64,000 bases of DNA from Gemmatimonadota bacterium (GTDB lineage Bacteria; Gemmatimonadota; Gemmatimonadetes; Gemmatimonadales; Gemmatimonadaceae). Shown one piece after another: positions 43,414 to 51,439 of the stretch (position 1 is the stretch's first letter; every line of letters begins with the position of its first letter). The notes beneath the pieces are model-generated. The model searched no databases. It was not told where the DNA came from and saw only the letters and a list, made by a program, of their open reading frames with translations. The stretch is taken from NCBI GenBank assembly GCA_028287285.1, contig JAQBPY010000065.1, positions 1 through 64,000 of the forward strand, read 5' to 3'. Both the position numbers and the translations under genes were made by a program.

Positions 43414-43421
43414 AATATAAT
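43414..43421. promoter_or_regulatory. Overlapping divergent -10 boxes
   Basis: AATATAAT reads TATATT toward the minus-strand DUF5715 gene (gap six to ATG 43407) and TATAAT toward the plus-strand DUF2490 gene (gap seven to ATG 43429). A single AT-rich octamer could start both transcripts at their start codons. Confidence 0.5.
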
Positions 43422-43428
43422 CGCATGA

Positions 43429-44118
43429 ATGGTTCCAACGATTGCCGTGAGCTACCTTTCGCCGCTCTCACTCCAGCCCTTCCGCATGCGTTCAGTCATA
43501 GTCGCATCGCTCTTCGCACTCACGAGCGCGTCCGTTGCACAGCCGCAGGCCCTCAAGGAATACCGCCCCGAGATCATTCTCACGCTGCCACGCGTGCACG
43601 GCTTTGGCCTCCAGCTCGTGCTCGACGACCGGCTCTCCATGGACGACGTCATCCCGAATGAGCGCATCATGGGTGGCGGAATCGTCTCACCGGTGTTTCA
43701 CGGAATGAGCCTGCTCATGGAGGCGAAGCAGGTGCGCGAGCGCGACGGAACGTTCGAGCATCGCTACGTACCCACACTCTACGCGAACGTGGAGCTGCCG
43801 GCGGGCTTCGAGCTGCGCAACAGGAACAGATGGGAGATTCGCGATATCAAGACCGAGTGGTCACACCGCCTCATCAACCGCAGCGCGATCGGCCACACCG
43901 TGATGGCCGCCGGCCATCCGTTTTTTCCATACGGACAGGTAGACGTGTTTTACGACACGCGCTACGGAATGCTCAACCGCCATGATTTTACCGTCGGGAT
44001 GCGCACTCCCCTCCTTGGTGCAACGAGTATCGATCCCTTCTTTACGCGCACCATCGACATCCGTCGAACGCCCCGGCTCGCACTGACCACCGGGGCGATT
44101 TTGCGAGTGCCGCTGTAA
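43429..44118 (+). CDS. DUF2490 family outer-membrane-type protein
   Basis: The 229-residue frame ends in alternating strands typical of DUF2490 (LEAKQVRERDGTFEHRYVPT, RNRNRWEIRDIK, FFPYGQVDVFYDTRYG, FTVGMRTPLL), a small beta-barrel family of unknown function. Starting at ATG 43429 fits the TATAAT box seven bases upstream and a leaderless transcript. ATG 43486 (MRSVIVASLFALTSASVAQ) gives a cleaner signal peptide and may be the true translation start with a 57-base leader. The gene converges on the second Oar-like gene, with a 1-bp gap. Confidence 0.75.
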   Translation: MVPTIAVSYLSPLSLQPFRMRSVIVASLFALTSASVAQPQALKEYRPEIILTLPRVHGFGLQLVLDDRLSMDDVIPNERIMGGGIVSPVFHGMSLLMEAKQVRERDGTFEHRYVPTLYANVELPAGFELRNRNRWEIRDIKTEWSHRLINRSAIGHTVMAAGHPFFPYGQVDVFYDTRYGMLNRHDFTVGMRTPLLGATSIDPFFTRTIDIRRTPRLALTTGAILRVPL

Positions 44119-44119
44119 C

Positions 44120-47100
44120 TCAGCCGGGTCGGCCGCCGCCGCCGGCTCCTCCAAAGCCGCGCTGCGGCGGCATCGTCCTGGCACTGTCCGGCAGCTTGTT
44201 CCACTGCACCGGCGTCAGCGTCTTCTTCAGATCCTCGAACGCTTTTTCTCCCAGCTTGCGGGCGTCTTCCGTTTTTGCCTGCATCTTGGCGCCCATCGCC
44301 TGCATGTCGGGGTTCGGACCAGCCGCGGCCAGCACATCGGCGATCTCCTGCGCCATCTGGTCCGCCTTTGGGGCGATGGAATCGGAGAGCGTCTTGAGCC
44401 TGACCTTCTGCACCGGTGTTAGCGCGAGCTTGAGCGAATCATCGAGGCCGAGCACCGTCAGGAACGGGTTGGGGACGAGACGCGACAGGCGAGCCTTGAA
44501 TGCCTCGGGCGTTTGCGCACCCTGTCCAAATGCGCGTCCGAACGCCTGGCGCGCGGGATCCTGGCCCACGCTCAGGCGGCCCTGCAAGCCGATCTGGAAT
44601 GGAACCCGGAAAGCGCTGTTCTGGCTGTTCGCCACGCCGAAATGCCCGTTGACCTGATACTTGAACTGCTGAGTAGCCGGATCGAAGCCGCGGACGAACA
44701 GCAGCGTGCGGTCAGCAATGGCCGGCTGCCCCCATCCATGCAGGTTGCTCTCGCCATGCAGGAGCTGGTCAATTCCTACCAGACCGTTCTGCACGTTGAT
44801 CGACAGCATGAGACGACGTTGCAAGCCGAATGCATCCGGGCTGAAGTTGATCTGGAAATCCAGCGACGGGGTGAACGGCGCCGTGCAGCTGTTGCGTCCG
44901 GCGATCGACCCGAGCTGCGACAGCAGACATTCACGTGTGCGCTGCGGCGAGTTAGCAAGGATGCTCGAGATGCCGTTCGCCACGGCGGTGTCGCTCGTCG
45001 TCGCCGGATTGAAGATGAACGCGCGATCGTTGCGGGAGCCGTCGCCATTCACGTCGCCGTTCACGGTGGGCGTGTAGCGCTGGCCCGCCGTGATGCGGCC
45101 AATGGTGCTGACCGTGAACCACGTCTTTACCGGAAAGGTCACGTTTGCCAGGATCGAGTGCCGGCGCTCGAGATCGGACGTTCCCCACTGCACGATGTTC
45201 GGATCACCCGCCGTCGACTGCGCACCAAAGCCACCGCCCCCCGCGCTGAAGCCGTTCTGCTGGTCGCGCGAGCGAAGGTACGAATACGAAAGATTGACGT
45301 TGATGCCGAGCGCCGTCATGCCGCCCACGGACGCCGTGAGCTGCGATGACAAGGAATGCAGATCCGACGAGATCTCGGAGACGCTGCCATATTCGGAATG
45401 CAGCCGTGATGACGTGATCGTCGTGGCGCCTGTGGTCGTCACGATGCTCGACCCAGGGCTGTACACCGGACGACCGCCTTCATTGGCGAGCGCGAACTTT
45501 GCCGAATGATCGAGGTTGAGGTCGTGCGAGCCGGTCTGGTTCACGCCGTATGCAACGGCTCCATCAAGGCTTACATTGTAGCGCGTAAAGAAGCGCCGGC
45601 TCGTGCCGAGCGATCCGCGCCAGACTTTCGGGGCACTGAAGCCGTCCTCGAAGACCGTGACGTTCTTTCGCTGGCCAAATGTGGGCGTCGAGGACGCGCC
45701 GCCAACACACTGCGTGGGAATAGTACCTGGATCATTGAGGTACGACGTCCAGTCCGGAATCGGCACGGACGCGCCAATGCAGGACAGCTGCGATTGGCCC
45801 CCATCGAGACCGGTGGCATCGAATGCCTGCGCCACGAGGCTCGACGAGATCTTGCCGCGGAACTCGCCGACGCCGCCGCGAATGGTCCACGCCGTGGAAT
45901 TGAAGCCGCCGGGCCCACCAGGACCTCCGGGGCCGCCCCCACCCCCGCGCCCACCGCCACCACCCCCACCGCCGCCGCCTTGGCCACCAGCCGCGGGGGT
46001 CGCACCGGCTGCCTCATTGGTGGTTGGACGCGGTGAGCCAGTGAAGAACGTGAATCCGGCGCGCGGACTCAAGTGAATTTCCGACGGCGACTGGTCGGTG
46101 CGCTTGCCAAAGAACTGGTCGACCTGCGCGTTGTAGTCCGGCGTCCGCGGAAACTGCGAGCCTTCGAGACGAACGCCATACGTCAACTGGAATTGCGACG
46201 ACTTGCGCCACGCGTCACCCAGATACACTGCTTCGTTGTTGCTGCCCGCAAAGCGGTCGCGCCCCGAAATGGTGCGCGTGAATTGCGACGGCATGTTGTT
46301 CTGGAAATCAGCCAGTGAATTGTAGAAGTATGTGCCGTACCGGTTGGAGATCGTTCCAACGGTACTCCGGTCCATGTTGAACAGGAACCCGAGCTTGGCG
46401 CGGTGCGCGCCACCACGGCTGATGAAGCTGATTTCATCAGTGGATTCGAGCAGGCGGCTGTGGCTCTCCTGCGGCAGCGCGGGATTGCCGCCGAACTGCA
46501 GGCTCGTCACGCTCGATGTTCCGTCGGCCAGCGTGGACGCAACGGTCACGCGGCCATCCGGCGCAATGAGATACGGCGCGGTCTCCTGCCTGTCCGACGA
46601 CTGGTAGATGCGCGCTTCATTGATGAAGCTCTCGTAATGCGACGTCAGCGTCGCCATGATGCCGCCGCCCATGGTATGCAGGTTGCCGCCGGTGCTGGGC
46701 ACCGAAGTGGAATTGATGCGCGTTCCATCCTGAATCTGCCCACGCCAGTCTGCGCGAACGGTGAGCGTGTGAATTTCGCCAAGCGACCAGTCGAAGCGCG
46801 TGATGGCCGAGGCGTTGTCGGCGAGACGCTCGTCGGGAATACCGGGCAGCGTCGCGCGCACACCAATCTGGTTCAGGCGCCCGAGAAACAAGCCAACCGA
46901 ATCAGGCGCCGCGCCAAGACGCGAGAGCGTCTGCGGGTTGGCGGCGAGCAGCGACGACAACGGATTGGTGCGGCGCGAAACGGAGCCCGCGCCAAAGATG
47001 AACATCTCGTCTTCGATGAGGGGCCCGCCAACACCAAAGCTCAAATTGTTCTGCATGTACTTCTGTCCGAACGTCGCCGACGACTCGTCGACGAACTCCA

Positions 47101-47884
47101 GATCCGGATCGCGAAGCGCGTACGTGAACACGCCCTGAATGTTGTTGGTGCCGCCACGTGTCGTCGACGCGACCTGGCCGCCCGTGAACTGGCCACGGCT
47201 GACGTCGTAGGTGTTGGTGATGACGCGCGTGCTGCGCACCGCTTCCGAGGGAACGGTGCCGGATCCAAAGCTCAAGCCATCGAGCGTGATCTGGTTCTGG
47301 TTCGTGGGCTGTCCACCAACGGAAAATGTCGACGTCGTCGAATCCGTGGCTGACGTGGAGATTACTCCCGGAGCAAGTGCCGCGATGGACGCGAGGTCGC
47401 CCTTGTCGATGGGCAAACGGTCGAGCTGCGCCGCGGAGAGATTGCGCTCCGTGCTGCCCGCCGTGGGGCGGTCCTGCTGGTTCTGGTTGTTGTTGTTCGC
47501 ACGCACCTGTACCGCCGCCAGCACCTGCGGCGCGCGCGTGAGCCTCACGTTTGCCACAAGACGATCTTCATCCGCCTGCCGCGCAACCGTCGTGGAAAAC
47601 GGGCCATAGCCGATGTACGTGACCTTCAGCTCGTACGTACCACCGCCATCGGGGAAGATGATGGAATATTCGCCCTTGTCGTTGGTAGTCTTGCGGCGGG
47701 TGATTCCCGTTTCGGTGGATTTGAGCTCGATGCGGGCGCCCACCACGGGCTGAGAATCCGGACCGACCACCTTGCCCATGACGATGTCCGTCGTCGATCC
47801 CACCTGGGCTCGAGCCGGCCGTGAGGCCGCGACAAGGAGGGCGATCGCAATGAGCGACCGTCGAAACAAAGCAGAAACGCGCAT
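44120..47884 (-). CDS. Oar-like TonB-dependent receptor with carboxypeptidase-regulatory domain (2)
   Basis: The 1254-residue outer-membrane protein has a signal peptide (ending ASRPARAQ), a CarboxypepD-regulatory domain (about 28-115, GKVVGPDSQPVVGARIEL, NDKGEYSIIFPDGGGTY), and an Asn/Gln-rich linker (NNNNQNQQD). A plug domain follows (LSAAQLDRLPIDKGDLASI, VGGQPTNQNQITLDGLSFG), then a barrel with Oar-type strands. A glycine-rich insert (GGQGGGGGGGGGGRGGGGG type) lies at about 630-665. The C-terminal about 120 residues hold two LTPVQ motifs (ALTPVQKVRL and TLTPVQWNKL) beyond the barrel, resembling the LTxxQ motif of Spy/CpxP-like periplasmic proteins. Substrate unknown. It is transcribed alone; a TGTATCT -10-like box is about 60 bp upstream. 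Confidence 0.88.
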   Translation of the reverse strand: MRVSALFRRSLIAIALLVAASRPARAQVGSTTDIVMGKVVGPDSQPVVGARIELKSTETGITRRKTTNDKGEYSIIFPDGGGTYELKVTYIGYGPFSTTVARQADEDRLVANVRLTRAPQVLAAVQVRANNNNQNQQDRPTAGSTERNLSAAQLDRLPIDKGDLASIAALAPGVISTSATDSTTSTFSVGGQPTNQNQITLDGLSFGSGTVPSEAVRSTRVITNTYDVSRGQFTGGQVASTTRGGTNNIQGVFTYALRDPDLEFVDESSATFGQKYMQNNLSFGVGGPLIEDEMFIFGAGSVSRRTNPLSSLLAANPQTLSRLGAAPDSVGLFLGRLNQIGVRATLPGIPDERLADNASAITRFDWSLGEIHTLTVRADWRGQIQDGTRINSTSVPSTGGNLHTMGGGIMATLTSHYESFINEARIYQSSDRQETAPYLIAPDGRVTVASTLADGTSSVTSLQFGGNPALPQESHSRLLESTDEISFISRGGAHRAKLGFLFNMDRSTVGTISNRYGTYFYNSLADFQNNMPSQFTRTISGRDRFAGSNNEAVYLGDAWRKSSQFQLTYGVRLEGSQFPRTPDYNAQVDQFFGKRTDQSPSEIHLSPRAGFTFFTGSPRPTTNEAAGATPAAGGQGGGGGGGGGGRGGGGGPGGPGGPGGFNSTAWTIRGGVGEFRGKISSSLVAQAFDATGLDGGQSQLSCIGASVPIPDWTSYLNDPGTIPTQCVGGASSTPTFGQRKNVTVFEDGFSAPKVWRGSLGTSRRFFTRYNVSLDGAVAYGVNQTGSHDLNLDHSAKFALANEGGRPVYSPGSSIVTTTGATTITSSRLHSEYGSVSEISSDLHSLSSQLTASVGGMTALGINVNLSYSYLRSRDQQNGFSAGGGGFGAQSTAGDPNIVQWGTSDLERRHSILANVTFPVKTWFTVSTIGRITAGQRYTPTVNGDVNGDGSRNDRAFIFNPATTSDTAVANGISSILANSPQRTRECLLSQLGSIAGRNSCTAPFTPSLDFQINFSPDAFGLQRRLMLSINVQNGLVGIDQLLHGESNLHGWGQPAIADRTLLFVRGFDPATQQFKYQVNGHFGVANSQNSAFRVPFQIGLQGRLSVGQDPARQAFGRAFGQGAQTPEAFKARLSRLVPNPFLTVLGLDDSLKLALTPVQKVRLKTLSDSIAPKADQMAQEIADVLAAAGPNPDMQAMGAKMQAKTEDARKLGEKAFEDLKKTLTPVQWNKLPDSARTMPPQRGFGGAGGGGRPG

Positions 47885-47944
47885 GTGCAGGACGAATGTT
47901 CAGGAAGTCGGTGCGCGATCAGGTGCCTTGCGCGCAGATACAGT

Positions 47945-49441
47945 TCAGTTGCTAGTAATACGTCCCGTCGGTCCCGAACCGTTGGTATCAATTTCGTCCA
48001 CGGGTGCACCTGGTTCCGTCGACATCAGCATCGTGGACGCAATCGCGTCCCTCACGGCGCCATAGACGTCGCGGGACGCCTGCCGCACGATACGCGCCAC
48101 CGCGCCGATCGCGGCGCCGACGACCCGAACAGGATCGAGCTCGGGCCCTCCGCCATCCGGATAGAGCGACGTCATGATGCGCGACCGTAACGAGATGGCG
48201 ATGGGCGTGGCGAACACGAGTGCGTTGAAGTGCGAATCGTAGTGGGTCCCCAGCCCCTCGATCAGCGACGCCGTGCGCGCGAAATACACGAGCTGACTCG
48301 GCAGGACGATGGGCCAGTCATACAATTCCGCCAATACTTCATTGGCGAGCAGCTCCACGCGCTCACGCGTTGTGGTCCTGCGGTTGGCAATGGAGAGCAG
48401 CGCGGCCGCAAGGTGACGAATGACACCGGGCTCTGCTCCCGTCGCGACCAGACCAAGCCGCTGAAAGCTGTCGGCCAGCGCATCCGGATTCTTTCGAATG
48501 GCCGCAAAGATCGCTGCCACGAGCTCGCGCCTCAGCTCCAACGGCACGCGGACCACCATGCCGAAGTCCAGCAGGATGATTCGTCCGTCGGCGGCGACAT
48601 GCACGTTCCCCGGATGCGGATCGGCATGAAAGAGCCCGTGCACGAGCATCATGCGTGCATACAGCTCCATCACCTCGCGGATGAGTTGCTCCGGCTGGAC
48701 GCGTCCCTCCGCGACCCAGTCGTCGAGGCGGTCGATGCGACGGCCCGGGCAATACTCGAGCACCAGCGCCCGCTGCCGAATCAAGGGAGTCACAACGTAG
48801 GGAATCCACACCGCGGCGTAGTCGGCGAAGTTCGCGCCGATCGCCGCCGCATGCGCCGCCTCCATCCGGAAATCGAGCTCCTCCGCCACACGAATCGCGA
48901 ACTCGTCGATCACCACCCGCACTCCCACCACGTGCGGATTGGGCCAGAACCGCTCGATCACGCGCACGATGCGCTTCGACGCCTTGATGTCCGCGGCGAC
49001 GAGCGCTTCGACGCCAGGCCGCAGGACCTTCACCACCACTTCCCTATTGTCATAGCGCGCGCGATGCACCTGTCCGAGCGACGCGGCAGCCAGCGGTGCA
49101 CGATCGAAGCGCTCGAACAGCTCCTGCGCACTCGTGCCGTACTCCTCGCAAATGATCCGCTCGACTTCTTCCACCGGAATGGTGGGAACCTGATCGGTGA
49201 GCGTCGTCAATGCCTTTGCATAAACCGGCGCGAGCAGATCGGACCGTCCGGCAAACAACTGCGCACCCTTCACGAACGATGGGCCGAGATCGGACAGCGC
49301 CTTGATCAGACGCGCCGCACGGCGCGCGTGATCGGCCTCGCTTCGGAACGCCGGCGGGCCGAAAAAGAACCAGCGCCGATAATCTCGCCAGAAAGCAAGC
49401 GCGAGCGGCAACAACCGGTAGACGATGACGAGGAGACGCAT
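47945..49441 (-). CDS. ABC1/UbiB family atypical kinase-like protein
   Basis: The 498-residue protein has the ABC1 core: a KxGQ-type segment that reads FVKGAQLFAGR (Lys58, Gln61), AAASLGQVHRA in place of a glycine loop, EVVVKVLRP with the ATP lysine, HADPHPGN (catalytic-type Asp), LLDFGM (DFG) and a C-terminal hydrophobic part (TSLIEGLGTHYDSHF). UbiB family members support ubiquinone biosynthesis or lipid metabolism and act as ATPases rather than classical protein kinases. The KxGQ signature is shifted here (KGAQ). It lies 9 bp after the Lrp-type gene and 60 bp before the Oar-like gene. Confidence 0.88.
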   Translation of the reverse strand: MRLLVIVYRLLPLALAFWRDYRRWFFFGPPAFRSEADHARRAARLIKALSDLGPSFVKGAQLFAGRSDLLAPVYAKALTTLTDQVPTIPVEEVERIICEEYGTSAQELFERFDRAPLAAASLGQVHRARYDNREVVVKVLRPGVEALVAADIKASKRIVRVIERFWPNPHVVGVRVVIDEFAIRVAEELDFRMEAAHAAAIGANFADYAAVWIPYVVTPLIRQRALVLEYCPGRRIDRLDDWVAEGRVQPEQLIREVMELYARMMLVHGLFHADPHPGNVHVAADGRIILLDFGMVVRVPLELRRELVAAIFAAIRKNPDALADSFQRLGLVATGAEPGVIRHLAAALLSIANRRTTTRERVELLANEVLAELYDWPIVLPSQLVYFARTASLIEGLGTHYDSHFNALVFATPIAISLRSRIMTSLYPDGGGPELDPVRVVGAAIGAVARIVRQASRDVYGAVRDAIASTMLMSTEPGAPVDEIDTNGSGPTGRITSN

Positions 49442-49450
49442 GGGCCGCGC

Positions 49451-50584
49451 TCAGCGCGCGCGCATCTCATCCGGGTCGACGCCCTGGGAACGACACCACT
49501 CCGCGTACGCCTGCGGCATGATCTCGGATGGCGTGATCTCGCTCCGCCCTCCCCAGAACACATTGGTGTATGACACGGGAATGCCAGCCTCCTCGAGGTG
49601 CCGGTCAATGGCGGCCTTGTGCTCGAGGACGGTGTTCTTTTCGGTGCCATGTGCGACAGCCATGATGTTCACATGCGCGAATTCCGGACCGCCTTCGCGC
49701 CAGTATGCGTGCGTGATGATGTGGTGTCGCCCCACTTCGCGGCCGGCGTCGATCTCGCGCCCCTGTGGCACGCGCCAATGGAAGAGCGCGTTGTAGCGGG
49801 TCACGCGCTCACCGGTAGCCGACGGTTTCACATGTTCCAGAAATGTCGAGAAACGGCCAATCACTCCTCGCGCGGCGAGCCCGCTGGCAACCGCCAGAAA
49901 GTCCTCGTATGAAACGCCCGCCAGCGCCGCACGCTGTCGCCAGGGCTCCGCACGAACCTCGTCTACCGCGAACTCCTGCTTCAACGGACCGAGCACCCGC
50001 CACTCCAGTTCGGAGAGCGCTGCAATGTTCGTGTCGAACACCACACCGAGCTCCTCGCTGCGGCTTCCGGCCGCCATTCCCTTTCTCCGGACGTGCCCGA
50101 CGCCCAGCGCGAACAGCCGCTTTGCCGGCATGATGCGAAATGCCGTGGCGCCAATCCTGTCTGCGAGCAGCTCACAGTGCCGCTGCATGGAGAAGCCCTG
50201 CGGAACCTTCAGCGTCGTCCACAATCTGTACACGGAGCCCGGCGTGTCCGCGTCGGTGGACCGGATCACGATGTGTCCCGAGAACGGATCGCACTGCGAC
50301 AGAAACTCGAAGCCTTCATCGAGCCGCTCTGCCGGAACGCGCCACGCGACCAGCGCGCCGGGCGCAAGGTTCGTCGCCATGAGCGTCTGGCGAATGCGCC
50401 GTATCACACCCGCTTCGAGCATTGCCCGAAGCCGCTCGATCACCGTATCGAGCGGTAACGCAGCCGTACGAGCGATTTCGGAAAATGGATCTTCGAGAAA
50501 ACCTGCGATCCGGTCTTCACTGACGGCGAGGATCCGCGCGTTGACTTCGTCGGTGATGTCGGTTGGAATTGACGGCGCATTCAT
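49451..50584 (-). CDS. Siroheme-decarboxylase-like protein of the Lrp/AsnC (AhbA/B, NirDLGH) type
   Basis: The 377-residue protein is two Lrp-type units in tandem (about 15-180 and 195-377). Each has a winged helix (DTVIERLRAMLEAGVIRRIRQ and EDFLAVASGLAARGVIGRFS) and an AsnC-like ligand domain (GYRLWTTLKVP-like and TRYNALFHWRVPQGRE). This is the architecture of AhbA/AhbB or fused Nir proteins, which decarboxylate siroheme to didecarboxysiroheme in alternative heme or heme d1 synthesis. Whether it decarboxylates siroheme here is not shown; it may regulate transcription. Its position next to a UbiB-like gene gives no clue. TAGCTT lies seven bases before the ATG. Confidence 0.78.
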   Translation of the reverse strand: MNAPSIPTDITDEVNARILAVSEDRIAGFLEDPFSEIARTAALPLDTVIERLRAMLEAGVIRRIRQTLMATNLAPGALVAWRVPAERLDEGFEFLSQCDPFSGHIVIRSTDADTPGSVYRLWTTLKVPQGFSMQRHCELLADRIGATAFRIMPAKRLFALGVGHVRRKGMAAGSRSEELGVVFDTNIAALSELEWRVLGPLKQEFAVDEVRAEPWRQRAALAGVSYEDFLAVASGLAARGVIGRFSTFLEHVKPSATGERVTRYNALFHWRVPQGREIDAGREVGRHHIITHAYWREGGPEFAHVNIMAVAHGTEKNTVLEHKAAIDRHLEEAGIPVSYTNVFWGGRSEITPSEIMPQAYAEWCRSQGVDPDEMRAR

Positions 50585-50591
50585 GCGCTGA

Positions 50592-50597
50592 AAGCTA
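50592..50597 (-). promoter_or_regulatory. Putative -10 box (TAGCTT) of near-leaderless promoter
   Basis: TAGCTT on the minus strand lies seven bases before the ATG at 50584; the same hexamer precedes comM and the aldehyde dehydrogenase at six bases. Confidence 0.4.
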
Positions 50598-50643
50598 ACT
50601 GGGCATGCAGCAGTCAGCGCGCGCTGGAAGGCCCGCCGCTCGT

Positions 50644-50943
50644 TCAGTAGCCAGGCAGCTTGTTCCTGATGTCGCGAACGCCCGCCGCCACGCCAGTTCC
50701 AACCGCCAGTCCGAGCGTGAGTGCAGTGCCGAACCCGACAATCGATCCGATAATCGGAATTACGCCGAGCAGCGAAACGACCGGAAGGGAAATGACCGCG
50801 GCACCGATGCCGGCGATGAACGGGGCAATCGTGGATTGCACCGCATCAACGTAGCGAAGCCGGCGCGTGACGAAGTTGCGCGCCTGCGCATAGGCGAGAA
50901 TCGCGAGTACGGTGGAGGCGGCGAAGCTCAGAATCATCCACAT
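50644..50943 (-). CDS. Small membrane protein of unknown function
   Basis: The 99-residue product from ATG 50943 has a first hydrophobic helix (about 3-19), a basic loop (ARNFVTRRLRYVD) and a Gly/Val-rich second half (APFIAGIGAAVISLPVVSLLG, FGTALTLGLAVGTGVAAGVR) with two further helices, ending in a basic tail. GAGG lies seven bases before the ATG. No family was recognised; the glycine zipper-like pattern (GxxxG repeats) suggests close helix packing. It stands between the Lrp-type gene and a small plus-strand gene. Confidence 0.68.
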   Translation of the reverse strand: MWMILSFAASTVLAILAYAQARNFVTRRLRYVDAVQSTIAPFIAGIGAAVISLPVVSLLGVIPIIGSIVGFGTALTLGLAVGTGVAAGVRDIRNKLPGY

Positions 50944-51071
50944 TGGAAACCTCAGTCTGTTCGGGACAATGATCCATACGGTGAACCATCGCATTCGGTT
51001 TCGCCACCGCGCTGGCTCACCCAATTCCGATCGCATAACTTCCCAGCCGACCTCAACCCACGCGATGACGT

Positions 51072-51386
51072 ATGATCACGCTCCGTGTCACGCGCCACGA
51101 CCGCAACGAGCAGTTGCTCGCCGAATGTATGAGCTCCGTTATTCCGGCGCGCGGCGAAGTCCTCCAGCTGGATACCGTTGAAGGCGACGGCTCCATGAGC
51201 CGCCCCAGCACCATGTGGCGAATCATCGCCGTCACCATGCATGTGCCTTCGATAAAGTCGGCTACGCCCCTGGTGGGCGAGCCGCTGCGCGTCAGGACGG
51301 TCGAGGTCAGCGTTCTCCCCGATGTCTCGCTCCTGCCCGCGCTGCATCACGCCGCAGAGGAAGTGCTTGCGGAGTCACGCATGTGA
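51072..51386 (+). CDS. Small soluble protein of unknown function
   Basis: The 104-residue frame (MITLRVTRHDRNEQLLAE..., ending ALHHAAEEVLAESRM) has alternating strands and an internal VEGDGSMSRPSTMWRI stretch; no signal peptide and no recognised family. It is small and its strands resemble a ferredoxin-like or beta-grasp fold, but this is a guess. It is 53 bp before the kinase gene and may be transcribed with it, though a TAGATT box directly before the kinase suggests otherwise. Confidence 0.5.
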   Translation: MITLRVTRHDRNEQLLAECMSSVIPARGEVLQLDTVEGDGSMSRPSTMWRIIAVTMHVPSIKSATPLVGEPLRVRTVEVSVLPDVSLLPALHHAAEEVLAESRM

Positions 51387-51427
51387 TCCGGTTCGGTCAC
51401 ATACTCTCCCGGCTGGCGTCGCCAGCG

Positions 51428-51433
51428 TAGATT
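51428..51433 (+). promoter_or_regulatory. Putative -10 box (TAGATT) of leaderless kinase promoter
   Basis: TAGATT ends six bases before the GTG start at 51440. An AGGAG directly abutting the GTG is too close to act as a ribosome-binding site, which favours a leaderless start. Confidence 0.5.
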
Positions 51434-51439
51434 ACAGGA

